A stretch of DNA of 64,000 nt from Torymus aiolomorphi (GCA_036365515.1 CM070877.1:110934011-110998010); one strand, 5' to 3'; shown: positions 37,322-48,579, counted from the first letter of the stretch. Numbers and translations: made by a program. Notes: a model not told the origin generated them from the sequence alone.

Positions 37322-39657
37322 AAAGACGGAATCTCGAAACCCATCTCGAGTCCTTAATACAATTAAAACCGATTCGTGCGCGCAATAAAGCTGACATTGC
37401 CGCTTTAATTGATAAGGTCGAGGTCATCGTGCGCGCTTTGACCAAACTCGGTTGCACGACCAAGGCCTACAATCACTGGCTCGTGCATTGCACCCTTCGT
37501 GCCTTGGACACGCATACCAAGGAAACATGGAAAATTACACAGGAGGCAATAGCTGAATTTTATCAGTATGCCGAGTTAATGTCCTTTTTGGAAAACCGGT
37601 TGGACTCACTCGAGTCTGGCAAGGAGAAATGTGATCCTCGCACGGCGCGCGGCGCTTCGTCGAGCGTTAACGGCAAGTTCAAACCGCAACGCGCTTCGAC
37701 CGTCGCTCATACCGCCGACGTCGACACTCCGAAAGCAAGGACAAAATTTCCTTCGTGCAACTTGTGCCAATCCGAACACTCTTTAAATTCATGCGAACAA
37801 TTCAACGCGAAGGATCCCAAACAGCGTTTCGAGTTCTGCAAAAGGACTAATTTGTGCATCAATTGCCTGCGTAAGGCGCATACCGCCGCCGATTGCAAAA
37901 GTAGCTATCGGTGCTTGATCTGCAAGCAGAAACATCACACGAAATTGCATTTTGGTAATCCTACTTCCACACCCACGTCACTTATGAGCGCCAACACGCC
38001 GCTCACCGCGACTTCAAATGAGAATTCAGACGATATATCCGCCTCGGCTAATTTAGCCACCGTCAAGCACACGGTCTTTCTCGCGACCGCATTTATTATC
38101 GTGGCCGATCCCTTCGGCAATACACTAAAAGCGCGCGCTCTCATCGATCCCGGCGCACAGCGCTCGTTTGTCTCCGAACGTCTCGTTAAGCAGTTGACGC
38201 TCAAGCGTCGGCCCCTCTCGGTTACTATCCGAGGTGACGGGGGGCAAGTAACTTCGCAGGCCCAGGGAGAAGTACTGCTGCTTATGCAGTCCCCGCTGAA
38301 TAGCGCTTTTAATTGCTCCTGCTCCGCATTAATTCTACCCGAATTAACGTGTTTTCTTCCATCCCGCGATCTGCCCGCCCAGCAATGGCCGCACCTCTGC
38401 GGACTGGAATTGGCAGACCCTAACTTCGCCAAACCTGGCAAAGTCGACGTCATACTTGGCGCTGATGTCTACGCCCTAATCCTGCAAGACGGCTTGGTGC
38501 GAGGCACGGCAACGGCGCCGATCGCTCAAAGTACCGTAGTTGGGTGGATTTTGATCGGAAAGGTCGACACTATATCCTCGTCAGTGGCCTTCCCAGAAGT
38601 GTCGGCTCATCATTCGATGGTTGACGTTTCGCTATGCGAGGCCCTTAGGAAATTCTGGGAAATCGAAGAGGTCCCGACTTTTCGCAGTTCCTCTCCCGAA
38701 GATGAATATTGCGAACAGCATTTCTTAACCACTCACTTCCGAAACGCCGCAGGACCTTTCATCGTGAGACTTCCCTTTGTGCGAAAGGGAAAATTTGTCG
38801 ATTCAAGAGATATCGCCGTCGCTTGTCTCATTCGCTCTGAAAAACGACGCACGCAAAGATCCGATCTTCAAGTAGCATATTCAGCCTTTATGGGCGAATA
38901 TGAACAGCTGGGCCATATGCGAGAGATTCATTCCCCGCCTAGCAACCAACTCGCGTATTTCCTACCCCATCACGCCGTTTTTAACGCTAACAAAATTCGA
39001 GTAGTGTTTAATGCCTCGCAAAGAGGGGTCGAGGGTTATTCTCTCAATGATTTATTGTGGGCCGGACCGAAATTACAGTCCGATATCCCGATTGTTATAA
39101 ATATTTGGCGGTTTTCGCGTATAGTGATGGTGACCGATATCAAGAAAATATACCGGCAATTCCTGGTACATCCGGATGATCTCGACTGGCAACGGTTGCT
39201 CTGGCGCGAAGATCCGACGATGCCCATCAAAGAGTACCAAGCCCTTACGGTAACTTATGGTACGTCTTGCGCGCCCTTCTTAGCTTTACGCTCACTCAAA
39301 CAGTTAGCCGCCGATAGCCGGAAAATCCATCCCAGGGCGTCTAGTGTATTATTGCATAAAACTTATATAGATGACGCGTTTATAGGCGATAAGGACGAGG
39401 ATAATGCTCGCGACCAACGCGACTATCTCATCCGTCTATTGGCTACGGCGGGGATGGAATTGGGCAAATGGGCCAGTAATCGGCCCGAGCTCCTGCAGTT
39501 CGGTAGCAAACAGATGGTCGACTTACACCTCGTAAAGGACAACGTCGTGTCTACTCTGGGGCTCAATGGGAAACGCATAGTGACGTATTTTTGTATCGCG
39601 CCGAGCTGCCCCAGCCTGCATGCACGATTACAGAGCGATCTGTGCTTTCCGAGATAG
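37322..39657 (+). pseudogene. BEL/Pao gag, A17 protease and RT
   Basis: Open from about 37322 to 39657. Late gag (TKAYNHWLVHCTL) leads to a cysteine/histidine zinc region (CNLCQSEHSLNSCEQF, CINCLRKAHTAADC, CLICKQKHHTKLHF). The peptidase A17 segment has ALIDPGAQRSFVSERL; the usual active-site motif is D-S/T-G, so DPG may impair it. RT motifs are VVFNASQRG, VTDIKKIYRQFLVHPDD and HKTYIDDAFIGD (YIDD near 39364). The frame breaks near 39600-39657 and continues in another frame at 39591. Confidence 0.88.
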
Positions 39658-40297
39658 CTCGACTGTTTGATCCTTTGGGTTTTATCTCGCCGATTTTAAT
39701 CAATGCAAAAATTTTCCTACAGGATCTATGGCTGCACAGCTTCACATGGGACGACGAGCTGCCCGAGGAGTTCAAAGAACGCTGGCTGTCATTTCGATCG
39801 TCGCTTCCGCAGATGTCGACATTTCGAATCCCACGGTGGATCGGAACTTACACCTCAACGGAATGGCACCTTCACGGCTTCGCCGACGCCTCGAAACGCG
39901 CCTATGCCTATATGCCGTCATCCCAGGAGTTTCTGCGCATATCCTGATCGCAAAAACGAAAGTTGCACCCGTTAAAGTAGAGTCTATTCCGAGACTCGAG
40001 CTCTGCGGTGCCACCTTATTGGTAAGACTCACAAAATACTTATGTGACGGTCTTTTACAGCCACCTACGTCTCTCCACTTCTGGAGCGATTCCCGAGTCG
40101 TCTTGGATTGGCTGCGAAGCCACCCCTCTCGATGGCCTACCTTCATAGCTAACCGGGTGAGTGAAATCACGTCCGCCTTCCAAGACCCAACGAGGTATCA
40201 TGTTCCATCGAGGGACAATCCTGCTGACTGTGCGTCGCGAGGAACTTTGGTAGAGCAGCTTGCCCAGCTGGAGTTATGGTGGAGCGGTCCCAAATAG
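39591..40297 (+). pseudogene. BEL/Pao connection/RNase H region
   Basis: Two frames in succession: 39591-39910 (SEIARLFDPLGFISPILINA, DLWLHSFTWDDELP, LHGFADASKRAYA) and then from about 39910 to 40297 (SAHILIAKTKVAPVKVESI, PRLELCGATLLVRLTKYL, HFWSDSRVVLDWLRS, RDNPADCASRG). This is the BEL RNase H domain; FADASKRAY and PRLELCGA are its hallmarks. One frameshift near 39910. Confidence 0.85.
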
Positions 40298-41916
40298 CTT
40301 CCGCAAGCTGAAGCGACATGGCCGACGCCGCTTCCCAATGCATGCAATCAGCTGTCTGCCTTCATCGCCGTCGAGCAATTCGAGAATTTAGGCGAGGACA
40401 GCCTGATAGATCAGCTACACAACATATCCAGTTTTTTCCGGGTAATACGTATAATTGCATTTTGCCTTCGGTGGAAAATTCTGCATGCCCGCGAAAAACG
40501 AGGCTTCGTCACCGGATTGTTCGTCCACGAACTCGCCTCCGCAAATATCGCAGTCATTCGTCTCATTCAACGCAAGCATTTTCTGCTCGAAATTAAATGT
40601 TTATCCGCAGGGAAATCTGTAGCGCGCCGGAGCGCACTGGCGCGGTTGGCCCCATTCATTGACGAAGACGGAGCTCTTCGAGTGGGCGGGCGCTTACAAA
40701 ACGCCACACTTTCCCGCTCGGAAAAACATCCCTTCATACTTCCAGGCACCGATCAACTGGTTCGACTACTCATCGAAGAAGCTCATCGCTACACTCTTCA
40801 CGGCGGCATCCAGCTCATGAGAAGTTATCTTCAGTGCCGTTACTGGATCATCCGTGGGCAACGCGTAATCCAGGCTGTGTATCGACGATGTGTTCCTTGC
40901 ATCAGGTTTGGAGCCCGTCCAGCGTCACAGCAGATGGCACCCTTACCCGCCGCAAGACTCGTCATAGAGCGCACGTTTTCCACCACAGGATTGGATTACG
41001 CGGTGCAAAGTGCAGTAAAGGATATGTAGCAATTTTTATTTGTTATACAACCAAAGCTATTCACATTGAAGTGGTGTCAGACTTGACTACCGCTGCATTT
41101 ATCGGTGCTTATACTCGTTTTGCAGCTAGGCGAGGACTCTGTGCTGTGCTTCACTCCGACAACGCTACCACATTCAAAGGAGCGGATCAAGAATTGCCGC
41201 TCCTATTCCAGCAAACTTCGACCTTCGTCCAGGAGGCTTCGTCCGCCCTAGCAGCCCGTGGTACGGAGTGGAAATTCATTCCTCCGCGCGTCCCCCACTT
41301 TGGTGGATTATGGGAAACAGCGGTCCGGAGCTTCAAACACCATCTCCGTCGGGTCATCGGGAGCTCGACATTAACGTTCGAGGAATTCAGAACCTTAGCC
41401 GCCAAGATTGAGGCGTATCTGAATTCTCGGCCTATCTGCCCTCTCAGCAGCGAGGCCAACGACCCTGTGGCTCTAACGCCGGGTCACTTCCTCATCGAGA
41501 CGGTGCCATTAGCTCCTCCCGAGCCTTTATCCGACCTTATCCAGAAGGTCACCGCCAATCAACGCGGGCGACTGCTGAATCAGCTACGCGACTCCTTATG
41601 GGTCCGATGGAGAAAGGAGGTTTTCTCCCACCTACAACAACGCTCGAAATGGCTGCGTCCTCGCTCCAACTTAAAGGAAGGTGATGTGGTCATCATTACA
41701 GATGAGTTGGCTCCACCAGCCCAATGGCCTCTCGTTCTCGTCACCCGAGTCCACCCTGGATCGGACGGTCTTGTTCGCGTCGTTACCCTAAGGACCGCAA
41801 AATCTGAATTCACTCGACTCGTGGTCAAGTTACTCCGTCTACCCGTCGACGACACGGCGGAGGCTACACTAGCCCATCACCAATTTATGCTGGATGATCA
41901 AAATGAATTTATTTAA
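40298..41916 (+). pseudogene. BEL/Pao integrase and C-terminal domain
   Basis: After a degraded stretch at 40300-40510, one frame gives an HHCC-type zinc domain (HRYTLHGGIQLMRSYLQCRYW, CVPCIRFGA) to about 41010. Another frame (to 41916) gives AIFICYTTKAIHIEVVSDL, LHSDNATTFKGADQEL, VPHFGGLWETAVRSFKHHL, IEAYLNSRPICPLSS, LTPGHFLIE and KWLRPRSNLKEGDVVIITDE. The frameshift near 41010 falls between the zinc domain and the catalytic core, before the first conserved Asp. Catalytic Asp (SDNAT) and Glu (WE) positions are kept. Confidence 0.88.
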
Positions 41917-42113
41917 AATTAATGTTCATTTTTTTTGAAAATTGTTAAAGATCAAGCGGTATTTTTCTTTGTACATTTTCTAACCATAAGTACTTATCTT
42001 TTGTTATATCTGCGACTCGCCCATAACCGCCTTATGCTTATCGTACTCAACTTGTATGCAACGTATTTAGTATCGCGCTAATCGATTGCCGCGAAGCGTC
42101 AAGGCGGGCGGTA

Positions 42114-42640
42114 TGTCGAAATTAGAGTAAAACAAATCGAGCACTACTGCTCTAACTTAAAATAAAATAAATAGAGCACCCCTGCTCGCTCGCATTCCTG
42201 GGCTCTCGCGCTCGTGCTCGCCTCGCTGCCCAAAGACCTGCCTGCGCACGTAGGCCTTTGTTTTCATACGGCCGAGGCGATTAGTTCCTAGTCGCGCAAT
42301 ACCCCTCTCGGGAGCACGGCCACACATCGCCGAAAACTCGAGCTTGCCTCGCGAGCCGCGAGCGCGTATCATTGTACCCAAGGATAGCCTAACAAGCGCA
42401 GCTCTCGCTCAATGCTCGCCTCGGCCCTTTTTAGACGCGGCTCCCCAACATCGGAGTCCGCGCGGCCTCGAGCATCCCGCCAGCACGCTTGACCGTTCGC
42501 GCCTGTAAAACCTCGATTAATATGTTACTTATTATATCTATACTCTGAATAAAAGTTTATTGTGACATTATCACAATTTAACCGAGGTATTAATTCATTA
42601 AAACCCGTTCCCCTCCGCTCCTACGACGCAGGCGAATCCT
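42114..42640 (+). repeat. Probable BEL/Pao 3' LTR
   Basis: A polypurine-like AAGGCGGGCGGTA precedes TGTCGAAATTAGAG at 42114, the TG start expected of an LTR. It is GC-rich, with a polyadenylation signal GAATAAAAG near 42548. The right edge is unsure (about 42620-42650) because no second LTR is in the window for comparison. Confidence 0.5.
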
Positions 42641-42649
42641 ATTCAATCT

Positions 42650-43180
42650 CAACTGGACTGAAGGCGCGACGATCGTCGCTCCCTTTCTTTAACTTCGACT
42701 GGCGAAGTTGAAAGGTCAAGAGCGTAAATTATTCTATTTTTTAATTTTTCGATCGTAGTTTGAAAATTTTCTATTTACATACTACTATATAAATATTTAT
42801 TTAAATTAAAATAAAAAATCATTAATAAATATTTTTTAAATTTAAATAAATATTATTTTTTTAAATAAATATTGTTTTATTGAAATAAATATTGCTTTTT
42901 ATTTAAATAAATATTGGTATAGTAGTATGCAAATGTGTATCGGTAAGCGTAAGCTTTGCCGATGCATGTGTAAGCGCTCGCTATCCCCACTACAGCCGAT
43001 GGTGGGAAAGCTATAGTTCGTAGCCACGCTATGCTGCACAATCGTGCAGTTTGCCCGGAGTAGCGGGCCGTGTAAGACGGGGCATCCATGCTCTGCCTGG
43101 CACTTGCGAATATAGCGAGCGCTCTCAAACGGTGAGCGCTCTGGTAGTACAGTGGGGGGCGTCGACTAGCGCTTGTCTGG
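42650..43180. other. Gene-free stretch right of BEL
   Basis: AT-rich to about 42920 with repeated AAATAAATATT, then GC-richer sequence to the CT microsatellite. No gene supported. Confidence 0.4.
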
Positions 43181-43183
43181 TAT

Positions 43184-43186
<3 letters not shown>

Positions 43187-43267
<81 letters not shown>
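43187..43267. repeat. (CT)n microsatellite
   Basis: About 80 bp of uninterrupted CT dinucleotides, followed by GGACGCACGCACGCATGCA. Confidence 0.97.
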
Positions 43268-43270
<3 letters not shown>

Positions 43271-43309
43271 CGCACGCACGCATGCACTCTTAATAAATAA
43301 ATGAATATA

Positions 43310-43749
43310 AATGAATATAATTATAAAGTTAAATATTATAAATTTCAAATTATAGAGTCAAATTTTAAATTATAAAGTTGAATTATAAAAGAAAAATTTT
43401 AAATCATAGTTTTAAATTTTGAATATTGTGGCACTATGGGGTAGCCATAATAAACCCCCACCACCAGAAAGGGGGTCAATGACCTCTAAGTCGGTGGTGG
43501 GGGTTTGTTGTGTCTGCCCCATGGTGCCACAATAACTACTTACTATATTAACCTCAAAATATAACATTTTGCGATTTTTCAAATTTCGTCCTTATTTTTA
43601 AATAAATTTATCTAAAATTTGACCGGGAATTAGGGAATAAGTTTATCTTTGTGCGTCTACTCTTAGAATTAAAGAAAAAGCTTTCAACAATTTATATTTA
43701 ATTGAAAACATTCTGGCCGATACGGCAGAAAACTTTGCAAGGCATCCCC
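43310..43749 (-). repeat. Right arm of the TTAA unit
   Basis: Inverted partner of 33240-33700, with the internal hairpin at about 43424-43537 (TGTGGCACTATGGGG / CCCCATGGTGCCACA). Its loop differs from the left-arm loop, showing they have diverged independently. Confidence 0.75.
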
Positions 43750-43753
43750 TTAA

Positions 43754-44490
43754 AAAGAAATAAAAAATAGATACTTTGTGAAAATTTTTTTCATTTTCAG
43801 ATTATAGAATTTTTCTCTATTCCTCGCGCGAAAGTACGCATTTTCGCCGTTTGTTTATACTAGAAGAAGAAGCACTTTTGCCCACTGCGTGCGTCACTTG
43901 TTTCACACGCGACCGAACGCTCTGTGAGCAATGTTTTGAATAGCCTAACCCCATATACGATACAGCGGAGTGACTGCCGCGCGGAAGTCGCGAAAGTGTG
44001 CGACTTCGGCGCGGAACTATCTCGCATCGGGAGCGTGGTGCTTTCAAGAAGGATGGTCTACTATGAATTCATATTTATTTGGAAATATCCTCTCACTCTC
44101 CCTATCTCTCTTTATCTCTTTCTATTTTAGCCTATTGGCAGAACATTATGATATTCGTACAAGTATTTTCATAAGTATTTCATTTGCCACATGTTCTCTT
44201 ATTTATTATTTCAAAGATTATCTTTTTAGTTTTTTTGCATTTTTTTTCTTGCATTTGAATTATTTCTTTTGCATTGTTATGTTTTTGATAAATCTTTTAT
44301 ATCTCTTATGTATTTTACGACATAATGAACTAAATTGTTATTGTATTCTATTGTAATTGACTGAAATTTATAATTTTATACCTTTTAATGTATTTTATAA
44401 TTTTTGCCGAAAAGGGAGAATAAAGATTTATCTATTTATCTATCTGTCTCTCTATCGCTCTTTCTCTTGACCTGTTAACAATCTGCTTGT
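43754..44490. other. Gene-free stretch
   Basis: AT-rich with pyrimidine-rich patches (CTCTCTCTATCTCTC). No convincing coding frame, array or RNA gene. Confidence 0.4.
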
Positions 44491-44493
44491 TCA

Positions 44494-44578
44494 TGTATTT
44501 TCGATGCCCGCCCCAACCAGCAGCACTCGCTACGCTCGTGCTGCAAATGTTGGGCGGGCATCGAACACACATAAATGC
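44494..44578. repeat. Hairpin repeat, second copy of the 1.55-kb family
   Basis: TCGATGCCCGCCCCAACCAGCAG is mirrored by CTGCAAATGTTGGGCGGGCATCGA. It matches the GGGCATCG hairpin at about 1520-1600. Confidence 0.6.
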
Positions 44579-44794
44579 GCGCATCGGGAAAAACCAATTG
44601 CGACATAGGTAAAATAAAATTGAAAAATAGAATCTGCAAACTACAAGAATGACGTGAAGTCGCTAACGCTATCAAAGCATAGGGCGAAAGTAAAAACATG
44701 GCTGCGCAGAGTTCACGTCACCAGGAAAGACGATGATTTTCGATTTTTCTAGATTGATTAATTAACGTACTTTCGCCCGGGAATAGAGAAAAAT

Positions 44795-44935
44795 ACTATT
44801 TCTTACACGGGGGTTAAATGGAACTCCTGCATGCACGTGATATGACGGCCTCGGCTTCGCCTCGGTCGTCATATCACGTGCCTGCAAAAGTTCCATTTTC
44901 CCCCTTGTAAGAAAATCTACTATTCTCACAGACGT
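44795..44935. repeat. Palindromic MITE-like element
   Basis: TACTATTTCTTACACGGGGG is mirrored by CCCCCTTGTAAGAAAATCTA; further inward GCACGTGATATGACGG pairs with CCGTCATATCACGTGC-like sequence around GGCTTCGCC. A strong hairpin of about 140 bp. Confidence 0.7.
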
Positions 44936-45004
44936 TGAGTTCTGGAACAGATTCTTATCGAATTACAGAAACCCAAGTGAAAATAATTTTCGTGCCTAAT
45001 CGTG

Positions 45005-45375
45005 CATAAGTGTGCTTAACTGTGCAAAACTGTGCCAAACTGTACCCAAGTAGGTAGGTTTCGGACATTTTGCACAGATTTAGCACATATTGGTACAGTT
45101 TGGAACAATGTGGCACACTTTTGCATAGTTTGGCATAAATAATTTTCAGCTGTTGAAAATAAATATAATTTGATTTTCGATACAGTTGTGCATAGTTTAG
45201 CACACTTTGGCACACTTTAGAAAATTTTGACATAGTTTGGCACAAAGAATTTTCAGTTACTAAAAATAAAATTAGGTTTATTATTAGACACAGTAGTGCA
45301 CAGTTTGACACACTGTGGCACAGTTTTGCACAGTTTTTGCACAGATTCACACAATTTGGCACAGCTAAGCGCAAA
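45005..45375 (-). repeat. Degenerate TTTGGCACAG repeats, left
   Basis: Roughly 20 copies of a 10-15-bp motif TTTGGCACA/TTTGCACAG/TTAGCACA. The stretch GTAGGTTTCGGACATTTTGCACAG matches the reverse complement of about 45835-45865, so this patch and the next form inverted arms. Confidence 0.65.
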
Positions 45376-45379
45376 AAAT

Positions 45380-45640
45380 ATTGTTCACTTATTAAAACAA
45401 TATAAGTAAAAATATAAATAATTTATTATTAACAATAATTTTGAATATTTAAGTATTTGAATATTTAGTATAATCTCAATTAAAAATAAATGGATACACT
45501 GCCTATAGCTAAACTCAATTGATTTTCAAAAATTAATAATTCTTGAGTCTAATAACTATAAACGGTTGAATAAAAGATTTGATATTGTTAATAATAAATG
45601 ATGGTTGTTAACTTAATTTAACAATAAGTTGTGTTAAGGC
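45380..45640. other. Centre of the TTTGGCACAG inverted repeat
   Basis: AT-rich loop between the two arms. No gene. Confidence 0.35.
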
Positions 45641-45960
45641 GTGCTAACGTTGTGCCAAACTGTGCACAACTGTGTTCAACTGTGCCGAAGTATGTCAAAG
45701 TGTGTTAAACTGTGCACAACGGTGCTAAATAATCAAGCTAAATTTATTTTTAATGGCTAAAAGCTTTTTGTGCTAAACTGTACCAAAGTGTGTTAAAATG
45801 TGCAAAAGTGTACCAATCTGTGCTAAACCTGAGTAAAATGTCCGAAATCTACCTGCTTGAGCACACTTTTGCACAATTTCTCATAGTTTGACATACTTTG
45901 GCACATATTTGCACAGTTTCACACACTTTAGCACTCTACGGCACAAAAATTTTTTCCACG
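45640..45960 (+). repeat. Degenerate AACTGTGCCAAA repeats, right
   Basis: Copies of AACTGTGCAAA/AACTGTGCCAAA, inverted relative to 45.0-45.4 kb until about 45870; after that the motif flips to TTTGCACA again and runs up to the RAD51 copy. Confidence 0.65.
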
Positions 45961-45963
45961 AGG

Positions 45964-46641
45964 GAATCTTTGGAAAATTTAGAACTGGAATTACAGAATC
46001 TTTGGAGAATTTAGAACTGGAATCACAGCTTTGTCACACTTTAGCCGCTAACTGCCAACGACCTGTTGATATGGGAGGTGCAAAGGCTAAGTCCATATAT
46101 ATTGATACTGAAGGTACTTTCAGATCCGAAAGATTAATTGCTGTAGCTGAAAGGTATAACATCAGTGGGGATAGTGTACTTGACAAGGTTGCAACTGCCC
46201 GTGCATACAACTGACCACCAAACTCAGCTTTTGATAAAAGCCAGTGCTATGATGTCAGAATCTAGATATGGGCTACTGACAGTAGACAGTGCTACTGCAT
46301 TATACAGGACAGATTTTGCTGGAATAGGAGAATTGGCAGCTCGCCAAATGTATTTAGCGAGGTTTCTTCGATTATTGCTCAGATTAGCTGATGAATTTGG
46401 CTGTGGAGTGGTTATCACTAATCAAGTAGTAGCTCAAGTGTATGGTGGAGCTAGTATGTTTGAAGGTGATCAAAAGAAACCTACTAGCGGCAATATTATT
46501 ACCCATACAAGTACAACTAGACTTTATTTACGTAAAAGAAGAGGTGAAACAAGGATTTGCAAAATTTACGATTCATGCTTACTTGAAAGTGAAGTTACAT
46601 TTGCGATAAATGCTGATGGAATTGGTGATGTTAAAGAATAG
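45964..46641 (+). pseudogene. RAD51 recombinase pseudogene (probable retrocopy)
   Basis: The C-terminal ATPase core of RAD51 (RecA family, strand exchange in homologous recombination). Visible are [11 protein letters not shown], the [14 protein letters not shown]alker-B-side segment, a frameshift at about 46210 and then [93 protein letters not shown] and [13 protein letters not shown]. The Walker A loop should be GEFRTGKTQ; here it reads [16 protein letters not shown], losing the Lys, and the stretch is tandemly duplicated (32 bp, 45964-45995 and 45996-46027). The N-terminal third is missing. The coding part is continuous over ~670 bp with no introns, suggesting a retrocopy. Confidence 0.88.
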
Positions 46642-46930
46642 TATTAATACATAGATAAGTATTATATATAGATTCTCAAAATGTAACAAAAGCTGTTAAG
46701 AAGCAACACCTTAACTGCTTAAGATGTTTTAGACGCAGTATTGTACTGATAGTAAATAACGTAGTGATCTGCCCAATACAAACATATTATTTTTGTATAT
46801 TATTAAAAAGTGACATTAATCAGTGTTTTGTGTAATAAATAAAATATAGCGGGCCTTTATGTCAGTGAAATGTACCTCATTTTGTGTACTCTGATAGAAG
46901 TATTGTAAAGTGAAAAGGATAAATGAATAA
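46642..46930 (+). repeat. Copy of a ~135-bp dispersed/tandem repeat
   Basis: ATGTCAGTGAAATGTACCTCATTTTGTG and GTAAAGTGAAAAGGATAAATGA (46855-46930) match copies at about 51585, 51765 and 52075. The upstream part shows nothing recognisable. Confidence 0.5.
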
Positions 46931-46934
46931 AATA

Positions 46935-47060
46935 CTAGGGGGGCTGCGCCCCCCAGCGTGCCATCGGCACGCCATCCCCCCCGCCCCCACGCACACCTGC
47001 TCCTCGCTCCACTCGTCGCCCGCCCCCTCCCTATGTAAAAACTTCGTTTTTACATAATAG
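46935..47060. repeat. GC-rich hairpins
   Basis: GGGGGGCTGCGCCCCCCAGCG and GCGTGCCATCGGCACGCC are two short perfect palindromes, followed by CCGCCCCC-rich sequence and GTAAAAACTTCGTTTTTAC (about 47036). This is a cluster of strong small hairpins in otherwise AT-rich DNA. Confidence 0.6.
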
Positions 47061-47735
47061 GCACGACCGCAATACTCAGGAGAAACTTGTATTTTTATAA
47101 AAGCGAAAATTGCAACACTTCCGATATTTATAATAAAAAAAAAATTAAATATATAATAATAATAAAAAACTAGCTGCTCACGGACTCACGGGTGTTCCTA
47201 ACTACATATACCTATACAATCTCAATTACAAAAAAATACTTGCGCATATATGCATATATATACACTAATACGGCGAAAAGGAGGAAAACAGAAGGAGAAT
47301 TCTCAATATGGCAAGCTGGCTTAGCCCTGCGACCTGCGTGCATGAATACTTATACTGCAGCAGTCGTAACGGCTACGCTAGGTACCTCGGCTCACGGTCG
47401 TACACACTTTCCGGACCTATGTATACTACCGTGCCTCGGCTAGGTTGCATTCGCACACCAAGAACAGCGGAAAAACACATGCGACTCGTGCGACCGCGAG
47501 GTATAAGATATATTTATATATATGATCGCACGCGCTTTCTGCTACTGCTGAGTAGTGCGACGTGCCGTCAGCCGTGGCGCACATGTGTCCATGGTGTGTG
47601 TTGTCAACAATCGAATCGTCTGGCTCCCGGCGTCCCCAGCGATGACTGTGATGGCTGCTGTAGTATGCCGCCCTGGTGAATCGTGTTCGCCCTTTCATCG
47701 TGTTCGTCGATTGTCGATGATTCGTCGGAGATGGG
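47061..47735. other. Gene-free stretch
   Basis: Mixed composition. Open frames on both strands are short and show no family. No repeats recognised. Confidence 0.35.
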
Positions 47736-47739
47736 AAGG

Positions 47740-48175
47740 TAGTGTGTCAGTGGCGAGAGCAGATTTAGTAAGCATTTTCTCGTTCCTAACCTCTCTGATG
47801 GGTGAGCTGATGGTACTTTCGCTTGTTGCAGGTATCTGTGGCAGCGAGAGTAGTGTAAACGACGGGCACTGTTGCAGACTGTTTCTTGGGTGTGTAAATG
47901 TTGTCTGAGTCATCTATTTATTAATTATATGTGCTTTTTAGGTGCTCAACTTTCCTTGTTTGGCTCTTACACTAGTGACTATGTGTACAGTTATGCTGCT
48001 GCTTGTGTCTTTAGCGTCTTCAGTGAAACAACGCTTTAAGGTCTCCACCAGTTCTTCCCCTCTAGTTGTTACAGGAAGCTGGTACAGTGAGTGAACAGTA
48101 GCCATTGCTGCAGACTTTTCTTTTGTATGGTATGTTTTTTGAGTCATCTATTTATTAGTCATATGTGGTTTTTAG
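47740..48175. repeat. ~234-bp imperfect tandem duplication
   Basis: TGAGTCATCTATTTATTAAT with TTTTTAGGTGCTCAAC at about 47905-47950 recurs at about 48140-48185. Sequences before each copy (TTGCAGACT-GTTTCTT / CTGCAGACTTTTCTT) also match. About two old copies. Confidence 0.55.
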
Positions 48176-48579
48176 GTGCTCAACTCTCCTCGCTTGTCCC
48201 CCAGAATAGGGACTGATCTGCTGTTCATGCGCTTTGCTGATCCCTAGGCTGAGGCAGTCCCTGACATTGAAACACAATTGACGGTCTCTGTCAGTACTTT
48301 CCTCCTAGGTGGTGTGGTTACTGACACAGTGGATCGCTGTTAGATGATTCTCAGCAGACTGGCATCCATGGAGTAGTGCCAGCCTAGACCGTCTAGCCAT
48401 ATTTTGCAACTTCTGCAGCTCTAAGTGATCTTCGAGTGTTAGTGCTTTAAAGTGTGAGGGGATAGGTAATAGGAACTGGAAAATATTATATAAGTGCTGT
48501 GTGTTGTTGTTAAATGCGATAAGGGTAGGTAGTTGTCCCTGGTAATATTAACTCATCTATTTAATTTCTAAGTTTAGTC
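48176..48579. other. Gene-free stretch
   Basis: No supported gene or repeat, apart from a third weak TCATCTATTTAAT near 48553. Confidence 0.3.

Larger units (their letters stand above)
37322..42640 (+). mobile_element. BEL/Pao LTR retrotransposon, 5'-truncated
   Basis: Gag-pol sequence runs from about 37322 (open frame, no 5' LTR or leader) to 41916, followed by a likely 3' LTR from 42114. The order gag, zinc fingers, aspartic protease, RT, RNase H, integrase is BEL/Pao. Frameshifts occur near 39640, 39910, 40300-40510 and 41010. It abuts the Polinton phospholipase at about 37290-37320, so its 5' third was lost at that junction. Confidence 0.9.
33240..43749. mobile_element. 10.5-kb unit with TTAA-GGGGATGCC inverted arms
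   Basis: GGGGATGCCTTATACC starts at 33240 after TTAA (33236-33239); its inverse ends at 43749 before TTAA (43750-43753). The arms are similar over about 440-470 bp (CGGCAAAGTTTTCTGCCG, AAGCTTTTTCTTTAATTC, AAACTTATTCCCTAAT), each with a GTGGCACCATGGGGCAGAC hairpin inside. Neither arm has a second GGGGATGCC end nearby, so I read them as the long terminal repeats of one unit, not two separate MITEs. The contents are a Polinton remnant and a BEL retrotransposon, without a transposase. Confidence 0.5.

Noticed and set aside
42877..43287. Arg-Glu/Ser-Leu repeat frames around 43.2 kb
   Set aside because: Produced by the CT microsatellite.
44955..45374. 139-codon Cys/Leu/Ser-rich minus-strand frame
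   Set aside because: Follows from the TTTGGCACAG repeats (repeated C-x-x-L-C-x-S peptides).
45888..46641. Functional RAD51 gene
   Set aside because: No N-terminal domain, Walker A Lys replaced, a frameshift and an internal duplication.
47192..48147. Several 60-120-codon frames on both strands
   Set aside because: No consistent family, overlapping in many frames, and partly in a tandemly duplicated segment.
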